A model generated the notes under the pieces. It ran no database searches. It worked only from the letters and a program-made list of their open reading frames with translations, and was not told the DNA's origin. Position numbers and translations under genes: made by a program. A stretch of 64,000 nucleotides of DNA from Sphingomonas sp. IC081 (GTDB taxonomy: Bacteria > Pseudomonadota > Alphaproteobacteria > Sphingomonadales > Sphingomonadaceae). Positions 34,558-43,320 of the stretch are shown piece by piece. The stretch is taken from assembly GCF_006874585.1 (NCBI RefSeq), contig NZ_CP029763.1:124001-188000 (forward strand). The letters are read 5' to 3'. Position 1 is the first letter of the stretch. Each line of letters starts with the position of its first letter.

Positions 34558-35418
34558 GTGCGACGAGAGTTTCCGGTATCCGAGCGACGGATATGCCGGG
34601 TGCTGGGTCAGCATCGATCGACGCAGCGCAAGATGCCGCGCGGGGCGGATGACGAACAGGCGCTGACCGAGGACATCATCGCATTGGCGAAGCAATATGG
34701 TCGCTATGGCTACCGCCGGGTGACGGCGTTGCTGTGTCATGCGGGATGGACAGTGAACCATAAGCGGGTTGAGCGGATATGGCGTCGTGAGGGGCTGAAG
34801 GTTCCGTTGCGCCAGCCAAAGCGTGGGCGTTTATGGCTCAATGATGGTTCATGCATCCGCCTGCGGCCCGAATATCCAGGGCATGTATGGGCCTATGACT
34901 TTGTCGAAGGGCGCACGCATGACGGCCGCAAGTTCCGAATCCTGACCATCATCGACGAGGCCAGCAGGGAGTGCCTGGCGCTCATCGTGGCACGGCAGCT
35001 CAGGCACGAGGATGTTCTGGCGGCCTTGGCCGATCTGTTCATCTCGCGCGGCCCCCCGGCCCATATACGATCCGATAATGGCAGCGAATTTATCGCGACC
35101 GCTGTCCAGAAATGGCTGGGTCAGATCGGCGTGAAGACGCTCTACATCACTCCGGGATCACCATGGGAGAATGGCTATAACGAAAGCTTCAACGGGTCGC
35201 TTCGCGACGAACTGCTCAATGGCGAGATCTTCTACAGCCTCGCTGAGGCTAGGGTGCTGATCGAAGCCTGGCGGCGGCATTACAACACCGTCCGCCCTCA
35301 TAGCAGCCTGGGATACCGACCACCGGCACCGGAAACGGCGACACCGCCATATCCGGCCTCCGGTTCCGCTTCGCTCCACCTCCGTCCGGATATGGCGGCG
35401 ATCAGCTTAATCCACTAA
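34558..35418 (+). CDS. IS3-family transposase OrfB (integrase core)
   Basis: A 286-residue frame in the -1 phase relative to OrfA; the open frame extends upstream into the OrfA end, as expected for ribosomal frameshifting. An HTH_21-like N-terminus (YGRYGYRRVTALLCHAGWTV) is followed by the rve/DDE core: Asp in HVWAYDFVEGRTHDG, Asp in HIRSDNGSEFI, Glu in GYNESFNGSLRDELL, with the IS3-type C-terminus RPHSSLGYRPPAPE. All catalytic residues are present, so the element could be active. Confidence 0.94.
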   Translation: MRREFPVSERRICRVLGQHRSTQRKMPRGADDEQALTEDIIALAKQYGRYGYRRVTALLCHAGWTVNHKRVERIWRREGLKVPLRQPKRGRLWLNDGSCIRLRPEYPGHVWAYDFVEGRTHDGRKFRILTIIDEASRECLALIVARQLRHEDVLAALADLFISRGPPAHIRSDNGSEFIATAVQKWLGQIGVKTLYITPGSPWENGYNESFNGSLRDELLNGEIFYSLAEARVLIEAWRRHYNTVRPHSSLGYRPPAPETATPPYPASGSASLHLRPDMAAISLIH

Positions 35419-35452
35419 CACTCCAATCGGTCCACTCGGTGGGGGCAGATCA

Positions 35453-36044
35453 ATTATCAATTGCAACGTCATTTTACTATTATGACTATAAGGATTACCA
35501 GGCTTATCTGTTCAGCAATGCTTCAGGCTTCGTGTCCAATCGCAAGGCTCGGACCTACGGCGCAGAATTGGCACTTTCTGCCCGCATTACAAGATCGCTG
35601 ACGGCCTCGCTCTCCGGCTCGATCCTCAACGCGAGGGTGAGAGATGTCACGATCGCACCCGCAACGGCAACGGCAACGGCGATAATTGCCGACGTGAAGC
35701 CAGCCTTCGCACCAGAAAAGCAGGTAGCGGCACAGGCTCAATGGATCACGCCTTGGTCGGTTGCCGGCGGCGAAGTCGAGTTCGGTGGCGATCTCACCTA
35801 TACGGGACACTTCTACCACAACATTCGGAACTTCTCGTCCAATCGCATTGGCGACTACGTCTTGGTTAACGGGCGGATTGGATGGCGGAATACCTCCGGA
35901 CTCTCAATCAATTTCCTAGTGAACAACGTCTTCAACAAGCGGTATGAATCGGTGGGCTTCGATCTCACCACGATTAGCGCCAATACCGAGGTTGCCTACG
36001 GGATGCCACGCAACTGGGCAATCACTTTGAACCAGAAGTTCTGA
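35453..36044 (+). pseudogene. TonB-dependent receptor, 3' remnant
   Basis: About 197 codons of the C-terminal beta-barrel of a TonB-dependent receptor, starting directly at the IS right end. Barrel strands are typical (ATSFYYYDYKDYQAYLF, TYGAELALSARITRSL, FGGDLTYTGHFYHN) and the end INFLVNNVFNKRYESVGFDL...GMPRNWAITLNQKF matches the terminal motif with a final Phe. Plug and most of the barrel are missing, so it is non-functional. It resembles receptors in aromatic catabolic clusters such as the intact one at 56.3 kb. Confidence 0.88.
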
Positions 36045-36238
36045 GGGTGGATCGATAGTCGCATTGTGTCCCAAGGTTGAGATTGGACGCCGAGGCATAA
36101 AGCTGCTGGATCGGGAAAGATGATTTATATATCAGAACGTCGATCTCGGCGGCCTCAGCCACCGCGGGATTATTATAGAAATTATGGCCGATCATCTAAG
36201 TCGATGCATCAAATGCGCCCGCTGGGCTAAGGATTCCC

Positions 36239-36556
36239 ATGCCAAGTATTTTAGTTACCCAACGCGACGGCTCCGAAAGCCGCATTGAAGCCCAGTCCGG
36301 CCTCTCCGTCATGGAAGCACTTCGCGACGGGGGGGTCGACGAATTGCTCGCCTTGTGCGGCGGTTGCTGCTCATGCGCGACTTGCCATGTCTATGTCGAT
36401 GCCGATTTCATCGACCGCCTTCCACCTATGGAAGAGGACGAGAACGATCTTCTGGACAGTTCGGACCATCGCATCGACCGATCACGGCTCTCCTGCCAGT
36501 TGCCCTTCGGCGACGATCTGGACGGGCTCAGAATAACGATTGCTCCGGAAGATTGA
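36239..36556 (+). CDS. [2Fe-2S] ferredoxin
   Basis: A 105-residue adrenodoxin/putidaredoxin-type ferredoxin: Cys40, Cys46 and Cys49 in ALCGGCCSCATCHVYV (C-X5-C-X2-C), with Cys86 in SRLSCQLPF completing the cluster. It should carry electrons from the ferredoxin reductase encoded next (76 bp downstream) to a Rieske oxygenase or P450; the Rieske gene at 46.4 kb is the nearest candidate partner. No signal peptide. Probably acquired with the cluster. Confidence 0.94.
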   Translation: MPSILVTQRDGSESRIEAQSGLSVMEALRDGGVDELLALCGGCCSCATCHVYVDADFIDRLPPMEEDENDLLDSSDHRIDRSRLSCQLPFGDDLDGLRITIAPED

Positions 36557-36632
36557 ACAGTCTTGACAGCGAACGAGCCACCCTTCCATCGATCGCGTGC
36601 CCGCTCGAAGCCGGCCCAGGGAATAATGGATC

Positions 36633-37856
36633 ATGATCACATATGATGTTGTCATCGTGGGCGCCGGCCACGGTGGCGCCCAGGCGGCGATAGCGTTACG
36701 CCAGCGTCACTTCGAGGGATCGATCGCGGTGATCGGCGAGGAGCCTGATCTGCCCTATGAGCGGCCGCCTCTCAGTAAGGACTATCTCTCGGGGAAGAAA
36801 GCGTTCGAGCGCATACTCATCCGCCCGGCCACCTTTTGGGAGGAACGCGGTGTGAGGATGTTGACCGGCAGACGCGTCGCCGCGGTCAATCCTGCCGCAC
36901 ATACCGTCTCGACCGACGATGGAGAGAGTTTTGGTTACGGCCGACTGATCTGGGCAGCGGGTGGACGCCCCCGCCGCTTGACATGCACCGGCCATGATCT
37001 CGCTGGAGTCCATCAGGTGCGCACCCGCGCCGATGTAGACCAGATGATCGTGGAGCTTCCTGAAACGGCTCGAGTAGCAGTGATCGGTGGCGGCTATATC
37101 GGCCTGGAAGCGGCAGCGGTCCTTGCCGAAATGGGGAAGCATGTGACCGTATTGGAGGCGCAGGACCGTGTCCTCGCGCGTGTCGCCGGGGAAGCCTTGT
37201 CCCGCTTCTTCGAAGCGGAGCATCGGGCGCACGGGGTCGACGTGCGATTAGGTGCAGCTGTCGATTGCATCGAGGGACGCGACGGCCGGGCCGTTGGCGT
37301 TCGCCTCGCCGATGGAACGCTGGTTGCCGCGGACATGGTGATTGTGGGCATCGGTATCGTTCCGGCGGTCGAACCCTTGTTGGCTGCGGGAGCGCTTGGC
37401 ATGAATGGGGTCCAAGTGGACGAGCATGGCCGGACCTCGTTGCCTGACATTTTCGCGATCGGCGACTGCGCGCTGCATATCAATGCCTTTGCCGACAATC
37501 TTCCTATCCGGCTTGAATCGGTCCAAAACGCCAACGATCTCGCGACGACCGTTGCCCGAACACTGACCGGCGATCCAGAACCTTACGTCTCGGTGCCGTG
37601 GTTCTGGTCCAACCAATATGATCTGCGCCTTCAGACGGTAGGACTGTCGGCCGGACATGACGCGGCAATAACGCGTGGCAACCCGGTGGACCGCAGTTTT
37701 TCCATCGTTTATCTCAACCAGGGCCGGGTTATCGCGCTCGATTGCGTGAATGCCGTCAAAGACTATGTCCAGGGCAAGGCGCTGGTCGCAACTCGTGTCG
37801 CAGCAAGTCCTGAGGCGCTATCTGACCCAGCGCTGCCACTGAAAGCATTTGTGTAA
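36633..37856 (+). CDS. NAD(P)H ferredoxin reductase (FAD)
   Basis: A 407-residue class of rubredoxin/putidaredoxin-reductase type. FAD-binding GxGxxG near the start (VVIVGAGHGGAQAAIALRQR), the NAD-binding fold VAVIGGGYIGLEAAAVLAEM at ~147-166, and FAD-contacting PDIFAIGDCALH at ~270, plus ESVQNANDLATTVARTL. It passes electrons from NAD(P)H to the adjacent [2Fe-2S] ferredoxin. Downstream is the decayed LysR fragment and the convergent IclR gene, so the ferredoxin/reductase pair forms its own small operon. Confidence 0.94.
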   Translation: MITYDVVIVGAGHGGAQAAIALRQRHFEGSIAVIGEEPDLPYERPPLSKDYLSGKKAFERILIRPATFWEERGVRMLTGRRVAAVNPAAHTVSTDDGESFGYGRLIWAAGGRPRRLTCTGHDLAGVHQVRTRADVDQMIVELPETARVAVIGGGYIGLEAAAVLAEMGKHVTVLEAQDRVLARVAGEALSRFFEAEHRAHGVDVRLGAAVDCIEGRDGRAVGVRLADGTLVAADMVIVGIGIVPAVEPLLAAGALGMNGVQVDEHGRTSLPDIFAIGDCALHINAFADNLPIRLESVQNANDLATTVARTLTGDPEPYVSVPWFWSNQYDLRLQTVGLSAGHDAAITRGNPVDRSFSIVYLNQGRVIALDCVNAVKDYVQGKALVATRVAASPEALSDPALPLKAFV

Positions 37857-37879
37857 TCAGTCCGGCTATCCTGGTATTC

Positions 37880-38050
37880 GGGTCCCTCTGCCCAACTTCG
37901 CGTGTCGCCTGGTCTCAGTCCTGAAGACCTGCAGGGCAGCGACGAGCCGATCTGGGCGCTGGCGGCGCCACGACGTGCGTTCCCGCCCAGGGTGCGCCGC
38001 TTCGTCGACCTCCTCGAACAGGAACTGCCTCTTACGGTCGCCTCGGTCCA
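37880..38050 (+). pseudogene. Decayed LysR C-terminal fragment
   Basis: Translated pieces LQGSDEPIWALAAPRRAFPP and RVRRFVDLLEQELP match the end of the LysR protein at 32972 (LQGSDEPIWALASPRRAF, RVRRFTHLLERELP). The copy is broken: RLVSVL lies in a different frame from the following LQGSDEPIW, consistent with a 1-bp loss near 37923. The start of the gene is missing. It runs into the 3' end of the convergent IclR gene. Evidence of an earlier duplication or recombination around the ferredoxin genes. Confidence 0.8.
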
Positions 38051-38808
38051 GCCTGACCGAACACGCGATGCTCGATGGCGAGCGCACTCTTTCGCATACG
38101 CGCAATAAGGCCGTCGACATGCGGAATCGTGTCCGGCGCGAGGGTCGACACGGAAATGGCGCCCCGCGCCCTGCCGTCCGGCCAGCGGACCGGAACGGCA
38201 AAGCAGGTGAGATCGGGCGCGACACTACGGTCGTCCATTGCGAAGCCATCCTGGCGAACGCGTTCGAGTTCGTCGCGCAAGACGCCTGGGTCGGTCTGTG
38301 TGGTATCGGTCAGCGCGATAAATGGACCTGCGGAAAGGTAGCGATCAAGATCGGCCGCATCGAGATCGGCAAGAAGAATCTTTCCTATACCTGAGCAATA
38401 GGCTTCGAGTTGCATTCCTTCGCGTGTGAACAGCCTGTCCCCGTTCGAACCCGCCTTCACCAGGTAAGTGACCATGTCGCCTTCGAAGATGCCGAAATGC
38501 GCGATCCGCCGTGTTCGGCGCGCCAGATCGTCCAGTTCAGGGCGAACGAGCACGGCAAGGGATGAGGTCGAACAGGCCTCCGTCGCCAGCGCCCTTAGTG
38601 CAAACCCGACGCCATAGCGCCCTCGCGCGACCCTGCTTAGAAAGCCGCTATGGGCGAGGCCCGCAACGATGCGGTGGACGGTGGGAACGGGCAACCCGAG
38701 CTCGCCGGCCAGCGCGGTGACATTGTGCTCCGCCTGGTCGCTGACAATCCGGGAAAGGATCATCAGCGATCGCTCCAGCGAGCCACGGGGAGTTTCTCTT
38801 CTTCTCAC
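38032..38808 (-). CDS. IclR-family transcriptional regulator (1)
   Basis: A 258-residue IclR protein read from GTG at 38808. N-terminal winged helix (SLERSLMILSRIVSDQAEHN; ALAGELGLPVPTVHRIVAGL) and the effector domain (AYCSGIGKILLADLDAADLD; CFAVPVRWPDGRARGAISVS). It is divergent from the hydratase-aldehyde dehydrogenase-aldolase operon and probably regulates it. A TCTCAC-TAG-GTGAGA palindrome covers its start codon. The C-terminal ~10 codons lie over the LysR remnant, hinting at recombination at its 3' end. Confidence 0.93.
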   Translation of the reverse strand: MRRRETPRGSLERSLMILSRIVSDQAEHNVTALAGELGLPVPTVHRIVAGLAHSGFLSRVARGRYGVGFALRALATEACSTSSLAVLVRPELDDLARRTRRIAHFGIFEGDMVTYLVKAGSNGDRLFTREGMQLEAYCSGIGKILLADLDAADLDRYLSAGPFIALTDTTQTDPGVLRDELERVRQDGFAMDDRSVAPDLTCFAVPVRWPDGRARGAISVSTLAPDTIPHVDGLIARMRKSALAIEHRVFGQAGPRRP

Positions 38809-38817
38809 TAGGTGAGA
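38803..38817. promoter_or_regulatory. Palindrome at the IclR(1) start
   Basis: TCTCAC-TAG-GTGAGA is a perfect 6-bp dyad overlapping the GTG start of the IclR gene. GAGATAT (38814-38820) is mirrored by ATATCTC at 38859-38865 before the hydratase start. A candidate IclR operator acting on both divergent genes; the position over the start codon suggests autorepression. Confidence 0.4.
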
Positions 38818-38888
38818 TATAGAGGGTTAAGTGCCGTGGCTGCAAGGCTGCGGTGATGATATCTCGCTTCTCGAAGAGAGGACGTTGC

Positions 38889-39683
38889 ATGGACATTCCA
38901 ACGAAAGACCATATTCGAATCGCGGCCGACCGGCTCAAAAATGCTTATACCGGTCCCGCTGTTGCCCCGCTGCGTGATCTGCTCGATCCCGTGGGCATCG
39001 ATGACGCTTATGCTATCCAGGAACGGAACACGCGTGCCTGGGAAGCCGAGGGTCGCCGCATCGTCGGACGCAAGATCGGACTCACCGCCAAGGCCGTGCA
39101 GGCGCAGCTCGGCGTCGATCAACCGGATTTTGGCGTTCTCTTCGAGGACATGCGTGTTGCCGATGGCGGCCGCGTCGGTGCCGGCCTTCTCCAACCCAAG
39201 GCGGAAGCGGAGGTCGCGCTCGTCCTGGGCCGAGATCTCACCGGGAACGCACCGAGCGAGGATGAGATCGCGGCGGCAACGGATTATGCCGTTGCGGCGA
39301 TAGAGATCGTCGACAGCCGTATTGCCGATTGGAAGATCACGTTCGCCGATACTGTCGCGGACAATGGGTCGTCGGCGCGGTTCGTGCTGGGCAGCGAGCG
39401 CAAGGCGCTGCCGGGCCTCGATCTCTACACGTGCGGAATGGTGCTTGAGGTCAATGGCCAGCCCGTCTCGATCGGTGCCGGCGCGGCGTGCCTCGGCCAC
39501 CCCCTCAAGGCGGCCGCCTGGCTCGCCCGGACGCTTGCCGAACGCGGCGAGCCATTGCGGGCCGGCGATATCATCCTGACCGGCGCGCTTGGGCCCATGG
39601 TGGCGCTCGCACCGGGGCAACATGTTCGCGCGATCATCGGCGGGCTGGGCGAGGTTCAATTTCATTATGACGGGGACGCGTGA
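38889..39683 (+). CDS. 2-keto-4-pentenoate hydratase (MhpD-like)
   Basis: ATG at 38889 (after GAGAGGA) yields 264 residues, full length for the family. Family features: RNTRAWEAEGRRIVGRKIGL (with VGRKIGLT), the Glu/Glu metal cluster in QPKAEAEVALVLGRDL, and AIEIVDSRIADWKITFADTV. It hydrates 2-hydroxypenta-2,4-dienoate to 4-hydroxy-2-oxovalerate, using Mg2+/Mn2+. First gene of a three-gene operon with acylating aldehyde dehydrogenase and aldolase, overlapping stop/start (TGATG). Confidence 0.93.
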   Translation: MDIPTKDHIRIAADRLKNAYTGPAVAPLRDLLDPVGIDDAYAIQERNTRAWEAEGRRIVGRKIGLTAKAVQAQLGVDQPDFGVLFEDMRVADGGRVGAGLLQPKAEAEVALVLGRDLTGNAPSEDEIAAATDYAVAAIEIVDSRIADWKITFADTVADNGSSARFVLGSERKALPGLDLYTCGMVLEVNGQPVSIGAGAACLGHPLKAAAWLARTLAERGEPLRAGDIILTGALGPMVALAPGQHVRAIIGGLGEVQFHYDGDA

Positions 39684-40618
39684 TGGCGAAGGTCAAAGTC
39701 GCAATTATCGGATCGGGCAATATCGGCACCGATCTCATGATCAAGATCATGCGCACGTCGGACATCCTCGAGATGGCCGCTTTCGTCGGCATCGATCCTG
39801 AATCCGAAGGACTGAAGCGCGCGGAGCGCCTTGGGGTCGCGATCACGTCCGATGGGATAGAGGGCCTCGTCCGCCTCCCGTGCTGGCCGGATATCGGCCT
39901 TGTCTTCGATGCGACGTCGGCGGGCGCGCATGCCCGGCACAACGAGGTCGTCACCTCGGCCGGCAAGGTGATGATCGATCTCACACCGGCGGCGATCGGC
40001 CCCTATGTGATCCCGGTCGTGAACGGCGATGCCCATCTCGACGCCCCGAACGTCAACATGGTGACGTGCGGCGGCCAGGCGACGATCCCGATCGTGGCTG
40101 CGGTTTCTTCGGTTGCCACCGTGCATTATGCCGAGATCGTGGCCTCGATCTCGTCCAGGTCCGCGGGCCCTGGCACCCGCGCGAACATCGACGAATTCAC
40201 CGAGACCACGTCCAAGGGCATCGAACAGGTCGGCGGCGCGGCGAAGGGCAAGGCGATCATCATCCTCAATCCGGCCGAACCGCCGATGATCATGCGCGAC
40301 ACCGTCTTCACGCTCTCGAGCGGCGCGGACGAAGCCACGATCGAGGCTGCGATCGCCGCGATGGTCGACAAGGTCAATGCCTATGTCCCGGGCTATCGCC
40401 TGAAGCAGAAAGTGCAATTCGAGCGCTTCGGCTCGAACGAACCCGTCCGGATTCCTGGCCTTGGCACTTTCGAGGGGATCAAGACGAGTGTGTTTCTCGA
40501 AGTCGAGGGCGCCGCACACTATCTGCCGGCCTATGCCGGCAATCTCGACATCATGACTTCGGCGGGCCTGAAGACCGCCGAGAAAATCGCGTCGCGACGC
40601 ATGCTGGAGGCGGCATAA
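39683..40618 (+). CDS. Acetaldehyde dehydrogenase (acylating)
   Basis: A 311-residue MhpF/BphJ-like enzyme. N-terminal NAD fold VAIIGSGNIGTDLMIKIMRT, catalytic Cys in NMVTCGGQATIPIVAAVSS, and SISSRSAGPGTRANIDEFTE. It converts acetaldehyde, channelled from the aldolase, to acetyl-CoA with NAD+. The pair forms a complex with the aldolase encoded next; its stop overlaps the aldolase ATG (TAATG). Length is standard. Confidence 0.96.
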   Translation: MAKVKVAIIGSGNIGTDLMIKIMRTSDILEMAAFVGIDPESEGLKRAERLGVAITSDGIEGLVRLPCWPDIGLVFDATSAGAHARHNEVVTSAGKVMIDLTPAAIGPYVIPVVNGDAHLDAPNVNMVTCGGQATIPIVAAVSSVATVHYAEIVASISSRSAGPGTRANIDEFTETTSKGIEQVGGAAKGKAIIILNPAEPPMIMRDTVFTLSSGADEATIEAAIAAMVDKVNAYVPGYRLKQKVQFERFGSNEPVRIPGLGTFEGIKTSVFLEVEGAAHYLPAYAGNLDIMTSAGLKTAEKIASRRMLEAA

Positions 40619-41646
40619 TGACGTTCGATCCCACGACCACGAAACTCTACATCCAGGACGTGACACTGCGCGACGGAATGCACGCGATCCGCCATCAATA
40701 TGGCATCGAGCATGTCCGGCAGATCGCGAAAGCGCTCGACGAAGCAAAAGTCGACGCGATCGAAGTCGCGCATGGTGATGGCCTCAACGGCTCGTCCTTC
40801 AACTATGGTTTTGGGGCGCACACCGACTGGGAATGGATCGAGGCGGTTGCCGACGTCGTCAAGCATGCGAAGCTCACCACTTTGTTGCTGCCAGGCATCG
40901 GGACGATCGAGGAACTGAAGCACGCTTACGCCCTGGGCGTGCGCTCGGTTCGGATCGCGACCCACTGCACCGAAGCAGACATCTCCAAACAACACATCCA
41001 GGCCGCGCGCGATCTCGGAATGGATACGGTCGGCTTCCTGATGATGAGCCATATGATCGAACCCGACCAATTGGCCCAACAGGCGAAGCTGATGGAAAGC
41101 TATGGCGCGACCTGTGTCTATGTGACGGACTCGGGCGGCGCGCTCGACATGGACGGCTACCGGGAGCGGCTGCTGGCCTATGATCGCGTGCTCGACCCCG
41201 AGACCGAGCGCGGCATCCATGCCCATCACAATCTGTCGCTCGGCGTCGCCAATTCGATCGTCGGCGCGCAGCATGGCGCGATCCGGATCGACGCGAGTCT
41301 TGCCGGGATGGGTGCCGGCGCCGGCAACGCGCCGCTCGAGGTGTTCATCGCCGCGGCCGAGCGGAAAGGCTGGCACCATGGCTGCGATCTCTACAAGCTG
41401 ATGGATGCGGCCGAGGAGCTGGTGCGTCCCCTTCAGGATCGCCCGGTGCGCGTCGATCGCGAGACATTGAGCCTCGGTTTCGCCGGCGTCTATTCGAGCT
41501 TCCTTCGCCATGCAGAGAAGGCGAGCCGCGACTATGGCGTCGATACGCGTGAGATCCTGGTGGAACTGGGGCGCCGGCGCATGGTCGGCGGCCAGGAGGA
41601 TATGATCGTGGACGTCGCGCTCGACATGGCGGCAAGCCGCAATTGA
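40618..41646 (+). CDS. 4-hydroxy-2-oxovalerate aldolase
   Basis: A 342-residue MhpE/BphI-like metal-dependent TIM-barrel aldolase: VTLRDGMHAIRHQ at ~15-27 (Arg-Asp pair), VEVAHGDG-like IEVAHGDGLNGSSFNYGFGA, and the metal-binding GIHAHHNLSLGVANSI. It splits 4-hydroxy-2-oxovalerate into pyruvate and acetaldehyde, which passes to the dehydrogenase. It ends the lower meta-cleavage operon; a hairpin terminator follows. Confidence 0.96.
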   Translation: MTFDPTTTKLYIQDVTLRDGMHAIRHQYGIEHVRQIAKALDEAKVDAIEVAHGDGLNGSSFNYGFGAHTDWEWIEAVADVVKHAKLTTLLLPGIGTIEELKHAYALGVRSVRIATHCTEADISKQHIQAARDLGMDTVGFLMMSHMIEPDQLAQQAKLMESYGATCVYVTDSGGALDMDGYRERLLAYDRVLDPETERGIHAHHNLSLGVANSIVGAQHGAIRIDASLAGMGAGAGNAPLEVFIAAAERKGWHHGCDLYKLMDAAEELVRPLQDRPVRVDRETLSLGFAGVYSSFLRHAEKASRDYGVDTREILVELGRRRMVGGQEDMIVDVALDMAASRN

Positions 41647-41650
41647 AGGC

Positions 41651-41683
41651 ATCGGGGCGGCGGAAACGATCCGTCGCCCCGAT
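41651..41683. terminator. Bidirectional terminator-like hairpin
   Basis: ATCGGGGCGGCGG (41651-41663) pairs with CCGTCGCCCCGAT (41671-41683), 12 of 13 bp, with a 7-nt loop. It sits between the convergent aldolase and SDR genes. There is no clear T-run, so strength as a rho-independent terminator is uncertain. Confidence 0.6.
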
Positions 41684-41707
41684 CGGCGGGCGCCTTGGTG
41701 GACGGGG

Positions 41708-42481
41708 TCAGGCGGAGACGAAGCCGCCGTTGACGGGTATCACCTGCCCCGAGACGAAAGCCGCAGCATCGCTCAGCAGGAAGACGGCCGTGCCGACCGT
41801 ATCCTCCGGGACTTGCGGCCGCTGGATCGCGGCACCCTGCACATAGAGTTGCTTTCGCTGTTCAGGGACATAGTCGGTCGCTTCGACGCGGACGAGACCA
41901 GGCGCAATGGCGTTGACCGAAACGCCCGCCGCGCCCAATTCCCTTGCGAGCGACCGCGTCATGCTGATCACCGCGCCTTTGCTGCTAACATAGTGGAGCA
42001 AGTTCGGCGCGCCCCACAGCGCCGTGTCCGAGGCCAGGTTGACGACCCGGCCGCCGTGGGCGGAGGCCTTGAGCATGGGAGCGAAGGCCCTGGTCATGAG
42101 CCAGGTGCCCCGGACGTTGATCGCCATCACCCGATCCCACGTCTCGATGTCGATTTCGTCAAAGCCCTTGCCGCCGATGCCGGTCGCCAGCGCGGCGTTG
42201 TTCAGGAGGCCGTCGAGCACGCCGACATCTTCGGCGATCCTCCCTGCGAGACGCACGATCGACGACGGGTCGGCGAGATCGACTTCATAATGGTCAATGT
42301 CGATGCCGTCAGCGCGCAGGCGGGTCGCCGTTTCGGCGCCAAGGTCGGCGCGGATATCGGCGATCAGCACGCGCGCGCCTGCTTTCCCGCAAGCTTCGGC
42401 GAAGGCGGCACCGAGGCCGCGAGCACCACCGCTGACGAGGATTGTCCGGCCAACGAGGTCAATCGCCCCTTTGATTGTCAT
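41708..42481 (-). CDS. SDR-family oxidoreductase (1)
   Basis: A 257-residue classical short-chain dehydrogenase: cofactor motif ILVSGGARGLGAAFAEACG, the Asp-type NAD preference (LIADIRADLG), LLNNAALATG, catalytic Ser in VNLASDTALWG and Tyr/Lys in YVSSKGAVISM. C-terminal SGQVIPVNGGFVSA. Being the last gene of the leftward oxygenase operon, it may oxidise a dihydrodiol or a hydroxyl/keto intermediate. Substrate not predictable. Confidence 0.9.
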   Translation of the reverse strand: MTIKGAIDLVGRTILVSGGARGLGAAFAEACGKAGARVLIADIRADLGAETATRLRADGIDIDHYEVDLADPSSIVRLAGRIAEDVGVLDGLLNNAALATGIGGKGFDEIDIETWDRVMAINVRGTWLMTRAFAPMLKASAHGGRVVNLASDTALWGAPNLLHYVSSKGAVISMTRSLARELGAAGVSVNAIAPGLVRVEATDYVPEQRKQLYVQGAAIQRPQVPEDTVGTAVFLLSDAAAFVSGQVIPVNGGFVSA

Positions 42482-42521
42482 AGCTGTCCCCTGATATGTT
42501 CATACTATCCTCAAGCCGGCG

Positions 42522-43316
42522 TCAGGCGAAGCGGGACACGCCGCCTGCCACTTCCAGCGCGGCTCCCGTCGTGAAGCCGGACACCGGCGAGGCAAGAAAG
42601 ACCAGCGCCGCCGCGGGCTCTTCGGGACGACCGAAGCGCCCGAGGGGAATCTGTTTCTCGGCCGCAAGCTCGGCAAGCCAGTCGTCCATCGTTTGCCCCG
42701 GCCGCGCTCGCTCACTGAACCGTCTTTCCCATTGCCCGCTGTTGACCGTTCCCAGCAGGATCGAATTGACGCGGACGGCGGGAGCCAGCTCAACGCTCAG
42801 CGACTTGACGAGATTCTGGACGCCGGCGCGCGCCGCGGAGGTGCAGACCATATGCGGCTCGGGCTGGCGCGCCAGCAGCGAGTTCACGACGACGATCGCC
42901 CCTTCGCTGCTTTCCTTCAGCATGGGCGCGAATGCGCGGATCGGGCGAATGACGCTGAAGAATTTCAGGTTCAGCTCGGCTTCCCAATCCGCGTCGAGCG
43001 TCGATGCGAAGGTCGAGATGCGCGCCTGGCCAGCATTGGCGATCAGTATGTCGAGGCGACCGAACCGTGTCTTGACCGTTTCTGCGAGACGGTCGATCGC
43101 CGATTGATCGAGAACGTCTGCCACCTGTGTGATGAAGCGATCAGGCCCAGCCCCTTCGGACGCCAACGCCGAAGCCGAACGATCGAGCCCTTCCTGCCCC
43201 CGCGCGCACGACACCACCCTCGCCCCTTCGCGCAGGAACTGACGAACCGTCTCCAAGCCTATCCCTGAAGATCCCCCGGTCACCAGTACTACCTTGTCTC
43301 TAAGTCGCAGATCCAT
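42522..43316 (-). CDS. SDR-family protein with altered active site
   Basis: ATG at 43316 gives 264 residues. Nucleotide-binding VVLVTGGSSGIGLETVRQFL and ILIANAGQARIST are intact, but the expected YxxxK is replaced: the equivalent segment reads MVCTSAARAGVQNLVKSLSV, with Thr and Arg where Tyr and Lys would stand. C-terminal GFTTGAALEVAGGVSRFA is normal. Some SDR subgroups share this change; activity may be altered or lost. Position between hydrolase and SDR(1) within the operon argues for a role in the same pathway. Confidence 0.85.
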   Translation of the reverse strand: MDLRLRDKVVLVTGGSSGIGLETVRQFLREGARVVSCARGQEGLDRSASALASEGAGPDRFITQVADVLDQSAIDRLAETVKTRFGRLDILIANAGQARISTFASTLDADWEAELNLKFFSVIRPIRAFAPMLKESSEGAIVVVNSLLARQPEPHMVCTSAARAGVQNLVKSLSVELAPAVRVNSILLGTVNSGQWERRFSERARPGQTMDDWLAELAAEKQIPLGRFGRPEEPAAALVFLASPVSGFTTGAALEVAGGVSRFA

Positions 43317-43320
43317 CAGT

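Larger units (their letters stand above)
34184..35452 (+). mobile_element. IS3-family insertion sequence
   Basis: A complete 1269-bp element bounded by imperfect terminal inverted repeats: TGATCTGCCCCC at 34184 and its partner ending at 35452 (GGGGGCAGATCA), extended inward by GCTGAGTGG versus CACCGAGTGG. It encodes OrfA and OrfB in -1 relation. The 3-4 bp flanking the ends (cac at left, att at right) do not form a target duplication. The right end abuts the 3' remnant of a TonB receptor gene, so a deletion or recombination occurred with or after insertion. Confidence 0.93.

Noticed and set aside
39880..41646. 588-codon frame covering two genes
   Set aside because: Its first half is an out-of-frame shadow of the acetaldehyde dehydrogenase gene; the true gene in this frame is the aldolase from 40618.
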